Origin: Deltaproteobacteria bacterium
GTDB taxonomy: Bacteria; SAR324; JACQKK01
DNA: 13,873 bases
Assembly: GCA_029879595.1 (NCBI GenBank)
Contig: JAOUPZ010000039.1
Coordinates: 1-13,873 of the forward strand
Direction of reading: 5' to 3'
Positions within the stretch are counted from its first letter, which is position 1. Every line of letters starts with the position of its first letter. The notes beneath the pieces were generated by a model. That model did no database searches. It was not told where the DNA came from and saw only the letters and a program-made list of their open reading frames with translations. A program made the translations under genes and the position numbers. Shown here piece after piece: positions 1-6,182 of this stretch.

Positions 1-2
1 GG

Positions 3-824
3 ATGGAGGACGGCCGGCTGTGGACGATAGGCTTTACCAGGGGGGAGAATAAGGAGCCGTTCGATAAGAAAGAATCGGAGTTCATTGAACTGCTTCTGCC
101 TCATATCAACCGGGCCATAAACCTTGGCTATCTGCTGCAACAACAAACAGAGCCGGGAGAGCAGAAGTTGTTCTGGCCGCTGGTTTCTCTGGTGGATGGA
201 ATTACCTGGGGAGTGCTGTTGCTGGATGATGAGGCAAAACCGGTATATATGAATCGTGCCGCCGAGAAACTGCTGGCAAAGGAGGATGGCCTCAAAATCT
301 GCCAGGAAAAAATCTCGGCAATTTTGCCGGAACGTGATCTGGCTCTCCAGGATATGATTCAGGCGGCCATTGGGTATCCCGATGACTTATACAAAGTCCG
401 CATCGGTGGAACGATAAGGATAAACCGAAAAAAATCTGATTATCCCCTGATAGTCTCAGCTTCCCCATTCAGGCCACAACACATCAATCAGGCTCCGGCG
501 GGTTCAAGTGTGATTGTTGTCATTTCAAGTCCCGAACAATATTCTCATCCATCAGCTGAAGTGCTGCGTGAACTATTCGGCCTGACTAAGGCCGAATCCA
601 GACTGGCGGTCGAACTGGGCAAGGGGGACACTCTTGATCAGATATCATTGCGAATGGGAATAAAGAAAAGCACGGTCAGGTCTCAGCTGCTATCCATATT
701 TCAAAAAACCGGTTCCAAGCGTCAGGCGGACCTGGTTAGGCTTTTTGGAAGCTGCGTGATTGCGACAAACGGCATGAGCCACTTTATGAAAACGCCAGAG
801 AAGGCACTGATGGCCGTGCCATAG
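3..824 (+). CDS. LuxR-type HTH transcriptional regulator, 5' truncated by window edge
   Basis: DNA-binding regulator of the LuxR/FixJ HTH class. Residues about 191-249 form the LuxR-type helix-turn-helix: LTKAESRLAVEL, then the recognition-helix region GIKKSTVRSQLLSIFQKTG. Residues 62-178 look like a PAS-type sensory fold (GVLLLDDEAKPVYMNRAAEKLL). Residues 24-46 (ESEFIELLLPHINRAINLGYL) match the helix that in this family ends an upstream GAF-like domain. The visible 273 residues are therefore probably the back two-thirds of a protein of roughly 370 residues, and the Met at base 3 is likely internal rather than the start. The stop is at 822-824. An alpha/beta hydrolase follows 106 bp downstream on the same strand and is a plausible target. 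The ligand is unknown. An unrelated LuxR subfamily remains possible, but the HTH call is firm. Confidence 0.8.
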   Translation: MEDGRLWTIGFTRGENKEPFDKKESEFIELLLPHINRAINLGYLLQQQTEPGEQKLFWPLVSLVDGITWGVLLLDDEAKPVYMNRAAEKLLAKEDGLKICQEKISAILPERDLALQDMIQAAIGYPDDLYKVRIGGTIRINRKKSDYPLIVSASPFRPQHINQAPAGSSVIVVISSPEQYSHPSAEVLRELFGLTKAESRLAVELGKGDTLDQISLRMGIKKSTVRSQLLSIFQKTGSKRQADLVRLFGSCVIATNGMSHFMKTPEKALMAVP

Positions 825-838
825 GAGTGTTCACCTTT

Positions 839-861
839 GGGCAGCCCCTGGCCGCCGATGC
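839..861. repeat. Fragment resembling the REP-like arm at 2208-2233
   Basis: The run GGGCAGC-CCCTGGC-CGCCGATGC lies between the regulator and the hydrolase. With small gaps it matches GGGCAGCGG-CCCCTGGCCCGCCGAAGGC at the right end of the hairpin pair near 2.2 kb. It looks like a decayed single copy of the same dispersed palindrome. The rest of the 106-bp gap shows no convincing promoter. Confidence 0.35.
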
Positions 862-930
862 TCCGAGTTTCCCCGGCACGGACATAGTTTAGCAATTGCT
901 TTCACAGGAAAGGCTAGGTTATTTCCCCAA

Positions 931-1752
931 ATGGACAAGACTCTTGTAGAAACATCGCATGGCAGAATAGCTGTGGCAAAGTCCGGTGGAAAAGGACCCG
1001 CCATTGTGATGATCCACAACAACTCGTTCCAGTCCAGAATATTTGAAAAACAGATACTCTCCCCCTTAGGTAACAAGTACCAGATTATTGCCTTTGACCT
1101 GCCTGGCCACGGGGATTCAGATGATGCCTCCCAGCCTCAACGAACCTACAACATCCCGGCCTACGCCGATATCGCCGCTGAAATAGCATCTTCCCTGGGG
1201 CTTCAAGGCGTGGGGGTTTACGGCTGTTCGCTGGGTGGCCATGTGGGAATTGAAATGATGGCCAGGTATCCACTGGTAAAATGCCTGATGATCAACGGTG
1301 CGCCGCCGGTGGGTGTGGGGGAGGCGGCCATGATGGAAGGATTCCTGCCCATTCCGCAAAACGAGTTGATTGGCAAGGAAATACTGACTCCAGCCGAAGT
1401 CGGAATGTTCGCTCAGTCCACCATCGGGGCGCATTTGGAATGTGAGCCCTGGATGGTGGAATCAGTGGCAAGGACAGATGGCAGGGCCAGGAGGTTGGTG
1501 GTGGAGGCGTTTCTGGCCGGGACTGCACACGACCAGAGAAAGGTGGTGGAAAGCAGCCGGGTTCCCCTGGCCGTGATAAACGGGGAACACGATCCGTTGG
1601 TCAACCTGGAGTATATATCCGGCCTTGATTATGCAAATATCTGGCGGGGCCAGCCCGTTATTTTCCAGGATGCCGGTCATGTTCCCTGCTGGGAACAGCC
1701 GGACAGGTTCAACCTTTTGCTGGATGAGTTTGCTGAAGAATACCTTGGCTAG
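931..1752 (+). CDS. Alpha/beta hydrolase fold protein
   Basis: 273-residue soluble serine hydrolase of the alpha/beta fold. The triad can be read directly: nucleophile elbow GCSLGG with Ser100, acid Asp221 in INGEHDPLV, and His250 in DAGHVPCWEQP. An oxyanion-region MIHNNS follows the first core strand (about 26-31), and DLPGHGDSD at 56-64 is the usual strand-4 loop. The length is normal for the family and the protein has no signal peptide, so it is cytosolic. Substrates range over esters, lactones, haloalkanes and C-C cleavage products, and nothing here selects one. ATG 931 is the first in-frame ATG. The nearest purine-rich stretch (AGGAAAGG, about 906-913) is rather far upstream, so initiation is weak or partly coupled. 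Its position just behind a LuxR-type regulator suggests joint control. Confidence 0.85.
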   Translation: MDKTLVETSHGRIAVAKSGGKGPAIVMIHNNSFQSRIFEKQILSPLGNKYQIIAFDLPGHGDSDDASQPQRTYNIPAYADIAAEIASSLGLQGVGVYGCSLGGHVGIEMMARYPLVKCLMINGAPPVGVGEAAMMEGFLPIPQNELIGKEILTPAEVGMFAQSTIGAHLECEPWMVESVARTDGRARRLVVEAFLAGTAHDQRKVVESSRVPLAVINGEHDPLVNLEYISGLDYANIWRGQPVIFQDAGHVPCWEQPDRFNLLLDEFAEEYLG

Positions 1753-1760
1753 CCTGCTTC

Positions 1761-1783
1761 AGTCCGGCCTTGGTTTGCGGACT
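1761..1783 (+). terminator. Weak hairpin after the hydrolase gene
   Basis: AGTCCG (1761-1766) and CGGACT (1778-1783) form a perfect 6-bp stem with an 11-nt loop, eight bases after the hydrolase stop codon. Only a short TTCCCC follows instead of a U tract, so this is at best a poor intrinsic terminator or a 3'-end stabilising hairpin. Confidence 0.3.
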
Positions 1784-2000
1784 TTCCCCGCTCTGATACA
1801 CTCATCTCCCAGCTGAGAACCGCTGCCGGATCACCCCCCACAACAAAACAATCCTGCAGGTGATCAGACACCCAGGGGCTTCTTTGCAGACGGCCCTTCT
1901 CCCGGCTTAAAGGCATTTCAAGCGGTGCCTCGTTGTTTGAGGGGGTGTAGGTTAGTCCGGAATGAAAGAAAAATACCTGCGGGTGTGTTTTTTCTCTCAC

Positions 2001-2027
2001 CGGCCCCTGGCCCCGGCCCGCAGGGCC
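2001..2027. repeat. Short GC hairpin with REP-like core
   Basis: GGCCC (2015-2019), loop GCA, GGGCC (2023-2027) form a perfect 5-bp hairpin. The preceding CGGCCCCTGGCC repeats the GGCCCCTGGCC core of the right-hand REP-like arm at 2216-2225. It is probably a degenerate member of the same repeat family, lying 45 bp before the doublet. Confidence 0.3.
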
Positions 2028-2069
2028 ACCTTCTGGATTGACTACAAGCCATCTCGAAATAAACAATTA

Positions 2070-2232
2070 GGGGGCTTTGCCCCCAAACACCCGGCAGGGG
2101 CCATGGTCCCCTGCACCTGCTTTAACGAAGCGGAAAAATGGTTGCCATTGTTTTAATGGCTGTTGCTGGGTTGGAGGGGTTCGCCAGCCCCTTACGCGGG
2201 GTGCCGGGGGGCAGCGGCCCCTGGCCCGCCGA
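2070..2232. repeat. Inverted pair of double hairpins (REP/BIME-like or MITE-like element)
   Basis: The gene-free stretch 1753-2296 carries this element. The left half has two hairpins: GGGGGC-TTT-GCCCCC (2070-2084), then GCAGGGG (2094-2100) with CCCCTGC (2108-2114). The right half has GGGG (2176-2179) with CCCC (2188-2191), then GCCGGGGG (2203-2210) with CCCCTGGC (2218-2225, one G-T pair). The reverse complement of the right half aligns with the left half through the order GGGGC..TGCCCCC..CACCC..AGGGGC..CCCC, so the halves face each other across about 60 bp. That spacer includes AATGG-TTG-CCATT (2138-2150). The arrangement matches repetitive extragenic palindrome doublets. No transposase is visible. 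Nothing coding was recognised elsewhere between 1753 and 2296. Confidence 0.5.
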
Positions 2233-2296
2233 AGGCATAATATTTTTTTGAGATAGCTTCAATTAATGGCGTAAAATCTGGGTGGCTTCTGAAGTT

Positions 2297-3328
2297 TCAA
2301 CTGCCTCGCAAACGCTCATAAACCGAATTGCAGCGCTCAATAATATCCGGACTCGCGGGCAGATCAACCGGCTTGTTTCCTGACTTCAGTTCATCTCCCG
2401 CCGGAATTTCAGCCGGAATTTCAGCCAGCCGGGCCAGCCTGTGCCACACCTCAGGATTGGCGCACAGGTCCTCATAACATACAAACAGCGCCTGTTCCGG
2501 CCGGGATTTTTCCAGCCACTCATAGGTTTCACACCAAACCGAAAGCCAGTAATCCATGCCATCGGGTGAATAAGGTTTCAGTTCATTCATCCCGAAGTGG
2601 AACCGTCGGTGGTCCAGCCCAAACTCATGATGTCCCAGCCATTTCATATAGGACAATACGAAGCCATCGTCCTGCTGCATTTTGGAAAAGCGCTGGTGCT
2701 GGCTCAACAGCGAAAAGGCATGGTTCAGCGGATTTCTGAACGGGATCAATAACAGGGAATTGGGAAAGACAGCCCTGATGGTTCCCAGGCGCAGAATATT
2801 ATTGTTGTTTTTGGAAAGATACTGTTTGCTGCCTTGCGGGTCCGCCGACAGAATCGCCGCCACATATCCAAGAAACTTTCCCGATATTTCTTCTGAAGGC
2901 TCATGGGCGATAAGGCAGTCCCGTTTGATGTACTCCCGGCCCGAAAAAATCCGCCAGAACACCTCGTCCAGACTTTCCGGACTGTCGGCATCGACAATGA
3001 TGTTGTCCCCGTGAGCCCGTTCCGCCGCCTGGAGTTCCTTCCGGGAAAAAGATGACAGCCGGCGCCACAGATTAGGGGCCAGCACAAAGGGCATGTCGCG
3101 ATATGTCAGCGAGCGGTAGCTCCCGCTGGCGTGGAATCTTCGCATGAGCACGGTCGTCCCCGCCCGGGCCAGACCAGAGATAAAAACATGTTTTCCCCGG
3201 GCCACCTCCCCGGGGTCAGCCTTGCTCAACTTCTGGTCCAGGTCATAGCTCATCTCGGCCACGGAACCCGACTGCAGGGCTAAACGGTGCAGCAGCTTAT
3301 CAAGAAGACCGTAGTTTGAACCAGACAA
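2297..3328 (-). CDS. P-loop (PAPS-dependent type) sulfotransferase family protein
   Basis: 343 residues with the bacterial sulfotransferase fold, which transfers sulfuryl from PAPS to a hydroxyl acceptor in the cytoplasm. The 5'-phosphosulfate loop is ISGLARAGTTVLMR (50-63). The 3'-phosphate site is seen as IPFRNPLNHAFSLL (195-208), with Arg198 and Ser206 in the usual places. FVCYEDLCANP (282-292) is the conserved late strand-loop of the family. No signal peptide or TM segment is present. It is last in a four-gene minus-strand unit. From the TTG at 3328 it overlaps the end of the preceding three-helix protein gene by 29 bp, which suggests coupled translation. That TTG is uncertain: in-frame GTG 3262 or ATG 3253 would give a 22-25 residue shorter protein that still keeps the P loop. 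The acceptor cannot be inferred; carbohydrate or lipid acceptors are common in the family. Confidence 0.75.
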   Translation of the reverse strand: MSGSNYGLLDKLLHRLALQSGSVAEMSYDLDQKLSKADPGEVARGKHVFISGLARAGTTVLMRRFHASGSYRSLTYRDMPFVLAPNLWRRLSSFSRKELQAAERAHGDNIIVDADSPESLDEVFWRIFSGREYIKRDCLIAHEPSEEISGKFLGYVAAILSADPQGSKQYLSKNNNNILRLGTIRAVFPNSLLLIPFRNPLNHAFSLLSQHQRFSKMQQDDGFVLSYMKWLGHHEFGLDHRRFHFGMNELKPYSPDGMDYWLSVWCETYEWLEKSRPEQALFVCYEDLCANPEVWHRLARLAEIPAEIPAGDELKSGNKPVDLPASPDIIERCNSVYERLRGS

Positions 3329-3686
3329 GGCGTTTGCTCACAAAGTAGTATCCCGTTGCCACGATGGTGGAAAGAACTATCCCCTCCAGGCTGGAGATGA
3401 ACATGCCGAAAGAACCCGAAAAATAATCAAACAGCACAATCACTCCATACGCCGCTATGCCAATTAGCAACATATAGCCGGTCAACACCATGGTTCCCAT
3501 GAAAACCCTGCGGGCATATGCCGGGACGGCTTTCTCCTTCCAATGGTCGGATATCGAACCAGACGCTATTATCCGCACTGCCTTATGGGCCGTTCTGCTG
3601 ACCTGGGCCGCCTTCCTTGCCAGCGGCAGACGCAGGAACAACTCAACCAGGAGAATACACAGCGGAATGGTCAGAATCCAGTCCAT
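3300..3686 (-). CDS. Small three-helix membrane protein, function unknown
   Basis: 128 residues, not recognised as a named family. Hydrophobic segments lie at about 3-21, 61-86 and 95-116. Between the first two is a basic, polar loop (ARKAAQVSRTAHKAVRII and the DHWKEKAVPAYARR region). The C-terminus VSKRLVWFKLRSS is basic and probably cytoplasmic. ATG 3686 lies 6 bp after the stop of the 70-residue protein gene. It has no good Shine-Dalgarno of its own (AAATAACCCCCC precedes it), so it is probably translated by coupling. The downstream sulfotransferase start lies inside its 3' end. Its place between an ASST-like protein and a P-loop sulfotransferase makes it a candidate membrane anchor, acceptor carrier or transporter part of that unit. 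That role is inference from position only. Confidence 0.6.
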   Translation of the reverse strand: MDWILTIPLCILLVELFLRLPLARKAAQVSRTAHKAVRIIASGSISDHWKEKAVPAYARRVFMGTMVLTGYMLLIGIAAYGVIVLFDYFSGSFGMFISSLEGIVLSTIVATGYYFVSKRLVWFKLRSS

Positions 3687-3692
3687 GGGGGG

Positions 3693-3905
3693 TTATTTTC
3701 CGGCGTTGTCCTGGTTGTTTCCACTTCCTTTCAGTTTTTTGATAAATCGCTTCAGCGGATACCAGAAAATTCCCACGATGGCCAGAAACACAGAAGCAAT
3801 GACGCCCAGAACAACCGTGATTGTGCCCACCCCTGCCCCCGGCCCGACATAGGCCCAGGCCGACAAAGGAAACAGCAACATTATCAATAAGATGAATGTC
3901 TTCAT
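3693..3905 (-). CDS. Small secreted/membrane protein with AYVGPGAG motif
   Basis: 70 residues from the ATG at 3905. A clear signal peptide MKTFILLIMLLFPLSAWA ends in an AWA cleavage site. Mature AYVGPGAGVG leads into one TM segment (about 27-48) and a basic tail (YPLKRFIKKLKG). The AY(V/I)GPGAG opening followed by a TM helix recurs in small bacterial envelope proteins of unknown function. A longer reading from 3992 is open, but it would add 29 residues ahead of a textbook signal peptide and overlap the upstream gene. ATG 3905 has AAGG about 11-14 bases upstream and leaves a 43-bp gap, so I chose it. The next gene begins 6 bp after its stop. It probably sits in the inner membrane next to the ASST-like protein. 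Confidence 0.65.
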   Translation of the reverse strand: MKTFILLIMLLFPLSAWAYVGPGAGVGTITVVLGVIASVFLAIVGIFWYPLKRFIKKLKGSGNNQDNAGK

Positions 3906-3948
3906 AAATGATTTTAACCTTGTGTTCACAGGGATGCTCCTTGGTATA

Positions 3949-5304
3949 TCAGTTCCCGCATTGAGTATTTTGCAATACGGAAATTTTTTCACCTAACTGT
4001 TCAGCCGTTAAATATCGGCTCCATGATACTATGCCCACCCATTTATCGTTAATTTTATTCGTGAATTCCCACTTGGCTTTTTCACGTGAGAGCATCAATA
4101 ACCTGCCATGATTGCTCTCCTCAATAAACACATCCCCGTTTTCCAGAATGGTTGCCAAGCCTTCTGCCGGGGTGCGCACATCCATGGCTTTCATGATTTC
4201 CAGGTATGGAAGACTCATGGAATCTGTTCTGAAATCGTAAATGTACACATTGTTATATCCATCCATTAACTTAATCCCACCCTGATTACCCTTGAAACGG
4301 GGATTGGATATGACATCGTTGCCGTATACCGAAATCTCGTGGTCACTGATGAAGTCTCCGTCATGTTGCGCCATCCAGGGGCCTGTCCTAAGCCAAGTGA
4401 TTTTTTCGGTTTCAGGGTGGAACAGAAATACCGTATTGCGATTTCTGATACTGATCAACAGATCTCCCTTTTTCCAGAAGTCAGAATCAGACAGAGCCGG
4501 TTGAATATCATTCAGATGAATAGGGTCTTCTCCAAAACCAATTCCCAGTAATCCTCGATAGCCGTTTTCTTCCAGCATCCTGGCCACAGATTTTTCATAT
4601 AAAACCTGTCCCTGGGGTGATATCTTTACAATTGAATCATCTCGATGCGATAAAAATCCGTCATAGCTGGAAGGATTCATCACACCGGGCACCCATATGT
4701 TTCCATCCGCATCCATTTCATTGGAATGGTGAAATGTTCCTTTGATAAACCATTTGACCTTCGAACAAGCGTCAATCTTATACAGTGAGGATTCGTTCTG
4801 AAATATTAACCCCCCGTCTTCCAAAATAAGTGGATGATTCATGCGAAAGCTGGATTGTTGCACCGGTTTGTTAAAGGGCCTCTCATAATTATCAAGTTTG
4901 GCCAGTTCCCTGATTTCAGGAATCCATTCGTGCAATGCTTGGTCTGCGGAGATTTTAACAAGTTTAACTAAGGACTGGTTTGTGTGCTTGTCATATGTTG
5001 ATAGCAGTAAAAACCCCGGATCATCCTTTGCCCCCTGAGGTATCACGCCGGATTTCCTGAATCCATCCAGTTCTGTGAATCTGTTTGGAAGCAAAAGATT
5101 CGTCCCCTCCTTTAGTTCCTTAAACACATGCATGGTCAGACTGGGAAACTCGGCAATCCTCAGAACCACCTCACCCAGCGATCCCAGTCTATTGTTTCCG
5201 ATGTAAACATGACGAACCGCGGCCCCGAAAAGCACCACTAAAATACCGCCCAATATTATGAGCAGCAGAAAAATGCGTAGTGAAACCTGTTTGTCTAACC
5301 ACAT
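3949..5304 (-). CDS. Arylsulfotransferase (ASST)-like protein, N-terminally membrane anchored
   Basis: 451 residues from ATG 5304; an in-frame TTG at 5397 would add 31. Residues 10-30 form one TM anchor (RIFLLLIILGGILVVLFGAAV) and the rest should be periplasmic. Beta-propeller-like strands carry the ASST-family landmarks FHHSNEMDADGNIWVPG (191-207), PIHLNDIQP (261-269), GPWMAQHDGDF (308-318) and ESNHGRLLML (396-405). His193, His263, His314 and His399 are the likely counterparts of the family's active-site histidines, one of which carries the sulfo group in characterised ASST enzymes. That assignment is by pattern only. The family moves sulfuryl from aryl sulfates to phenols without PAPS. It is first in the four-gene unit and AT-richer than its neighbours (22 of 60 G+C at 4201-4260). 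The start has no clear Shine-Dalgarno. A non-catalytic propeller is the main alternative. Confidence 0.7.
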   Translation of the reverse strand: MWLDKQVSLRIFLLLIILGGILVVLFGAAVRHVYIGNNRLGSLGEVVLRIAEFPSLTMHVFKELKEGTNLLLPNRFTELDGFRKSGVIPQGAKDDPGFLLLSTYDKHTNQSLVKLVKISADQALHEWIPEIRELAKLDNYERPFNKPVQQSSFRMNHPLILEDGGLIFQNESSLYKIDACSKVKWFIKGTFHHSNEMDADGNIWVPGVMNPSSYDGFLSHRDDSIVKISPQGQVLYEKSVARMLEENGYRGLLGIGFGEDPIHLNDIQPALSDSDFWKKGDLLISIRNRNTVFLFHPETEKITWLRTGPWMAQHDGDFISDHEISVYGNDVISNPRFKGNQGGIKLMDGYNNVYIYDFRTDSMSLPYLEIMKAMDVRTPAEGLATILENGDVFIEESNHGRLLMLSREKAKWEFTNKINDKWVGIVSWSRYLTAEQLGEKISVLQNTQCGN

Positions 5305-5437
5305 GTTTGTCAGGAATATCTGGTGTTGAAAAGACCAATGGTTTGTGATGATGCCTTCTCTGAAGGCAACCAGATGAGCGCCATGCTTAAGAGGCAACGC
5401 TCCGGGGTCAACCCTAAACTCCCACCACCGTGACGGA

Positions 5438-5461
5438 GGATTCGACTATCATAGTGAATCC
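5438..5461. promoter_or_regulatory. Dyad, possible operator in the ASST-operon leader
   Basis: The left arm is GGATTC-g-ACTAT (5438-5449) and the right arm ATAGT-GAATCC (5451-5461), around a single central C. Eleven base pairs are symmetric and the left arm has one extra G. It lies between the promoter-like -10 at 5524-5529 and the ASST-like gene start. It could bind a dimeric repressor or fold as a leader hairpin. Confidence 0.4.
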
Positions 5462-5523
5462 ATTCGAAACTGCCTCGGAAAACTCAACAATACTGTTTGG
5501 AATCCGAGTTGGCACCCTGGATA

Positions 5524-5552
5524 ATTATATATAAACGGGGAGAAAACACAAA
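5524..5552 (-). promoter_or_regulatory. Promoter-like element facing the sulfuryl-transfer unit
   Basis: On the minus strand TATAAT (5529-5524) is a perfect -10, with a 17-bp spacer to a poor TTTGTG (5552-5547). It would give a leader of about 210 nt to ATG 5304. The -35 is weak, so an activator may be needed. The AT run TATATATAATTAT is close to symmetric, so direction is not certain. The rest of 5398-5700 holds a perfect CCTGCA/TGCAGG inverted repeat (5574-5590) and no recognisable gene. Confidence 0.35.
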
Positions 5553-5653
5553 CTCAGGACAGGACATCTGCGGCCTGCAATCTGTGCAGGATAATATTTG
5601 CGGTGATTCCCTTTGTGGGCGTAGGCCATCCCACCTGGAGAGCCGACACGAAC

Positions 5654-5685
5654 AAAAACAGGCCAGGTCGAGCAAAGTCAACCTG
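5654..5685 (-). terminator. Intrinsic terminator of the tRNA-Ser pair
   Basis: On the minus strand CAGGTTGA (5685-5678) pairs with TCGACCTG (5671-5664) over eight positions, one of them G-U, around the loop CTTTGC. GCCTG and then five U (5658-5654) follow. The stem begins 15 bases past the 3' end of tRNA-Ser(GCU), where a terminator for the tandem tRNA transcript is expected. Confidence 0.6.
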
Positions 5686-5699
5686 ACCCATTGATTCAA

Positions 5700-5790
<91 letters not shown>

Positions 5791-5846
5791 GATAAAAAGC
5801 AATCCCCATTTAACAATCTACCATCAATCCGGACCCTGTCAGTTTT

Positions 5847-5936
5847 TGGCAGAGGGGGAGGGATTCGAACCCCCGGAACCCGCAAAGGTTCAGCGGTTTT
5901 CAAGACCGCCGGTTTCAACCACTCACCCACCCCTCC
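5847..5936 (-). tRNA. tRNA-Ser(UGA)
   Basis: Ninety bases including an encoded CCA (5849-5847). Acceptor GGAGGGG (from 5936) pairs with CCCCTCT, with a G-U at the first pair, and the discriminator is G. The anticodon stem GCGGT/ACCGC holds loop CTTGAAA, anticodon TGA, reading UCA and, by wobble, other UCN codons. A long variable arm (GAACCTTTGCGGGTTC) and T arm GGGGG-TTCGAAT-CCCTC mark a serine tRNA. It is first of the pair on the minus strand. No clear sigma-70 promoter was found just upstream. Confidence 0.94.
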
Positions 5937-6030
5937 GCAATCAGTTCCTCCGGCTCCCCAGCCCCCGTCAATCTTGTTGTTGACCGACATTATCCGGATT
6001 TTGCGGAGAAGCCAGGGGTGAAGAGAAATG

Positions 6031-6099
6031 TTACCGGTACATTTCCCGGCTTGTCAATTTGAACCTGAGGTGTGTTTGCCGGGTCAATCTTTTTGACAT
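6031..6099 (-). CDS. Possible 22-residue micro-ORF with perfect Shine-Dalgarno
   Basis: The ORF reads MSKRLTRQTHLRFKLTSR then EMYR and stop. It is strongly basic, has no hydrophobic segment and is not recognised. The case for translation is the signal ahead of it: AAGGAG (6111-6106), six bases, then ATG, the best ribosome site in the window. On the same strand a long hairpin (arms 6172-6163 and 6128-6119) ends a few bases before the Shine-Dalgarno. Within the ORF, CCCGGC and GCCGGG form a further perfect inverted repeat. It could be a leader peptide, a small regulatory protein or the remnant of a longer gene. The tRNA-Ser(UGA) gene starts 94 bp downstream. A longer in-frame reading from 6234 lacks support. 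Confidence 0.3.
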   Translation of the reverse strand: MSKRLTRQTHLRFKLTSREMYR

Positions 6100-6118
6100 G
6101 GTAATCTCCTTATTATCC

Positions 6119-6182
6119 GGAGAGAGGTGAGCAGGGCGGTTTTTCATCTTTTGCCCCCTTCGACCTCTCTCCTGTTTTTTTT
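6119..6182 (+). terminator. Terminator-like long hairpin with U8, plus-strand direction
   Basis: GGAGAGAGGT (6119-6128) and ACCTCTCTCC (6163-6172) form a perfect 10-bp stem. An inner GGGC (6134-6137) can pair with GCCC (6153-6156). TG and eight T (6175-6182) follow. This has the form of an intrinsic terminator for rightward transcripts, but no plus-strand gene is recognised between 1752 and 7494. On the minus strand the same structure lies in the leader of the 22-codon ORF. Confidence 0.45.

Noticed and set aside
1749..2066. Minus-strand open frame of 105 codons in the gene-free stretch
   Set aside because: It has no recognisable family, crosses GC hairpins and the hydrolase 3' end, and has no convincing ribosome site.
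3906..3992. 29-residue N-terminal extension of the small AYVGPGAG protein
   Set aside because: It would bury a clear signal peptide and overlap the preceding gene; ATG 3905 fits better.
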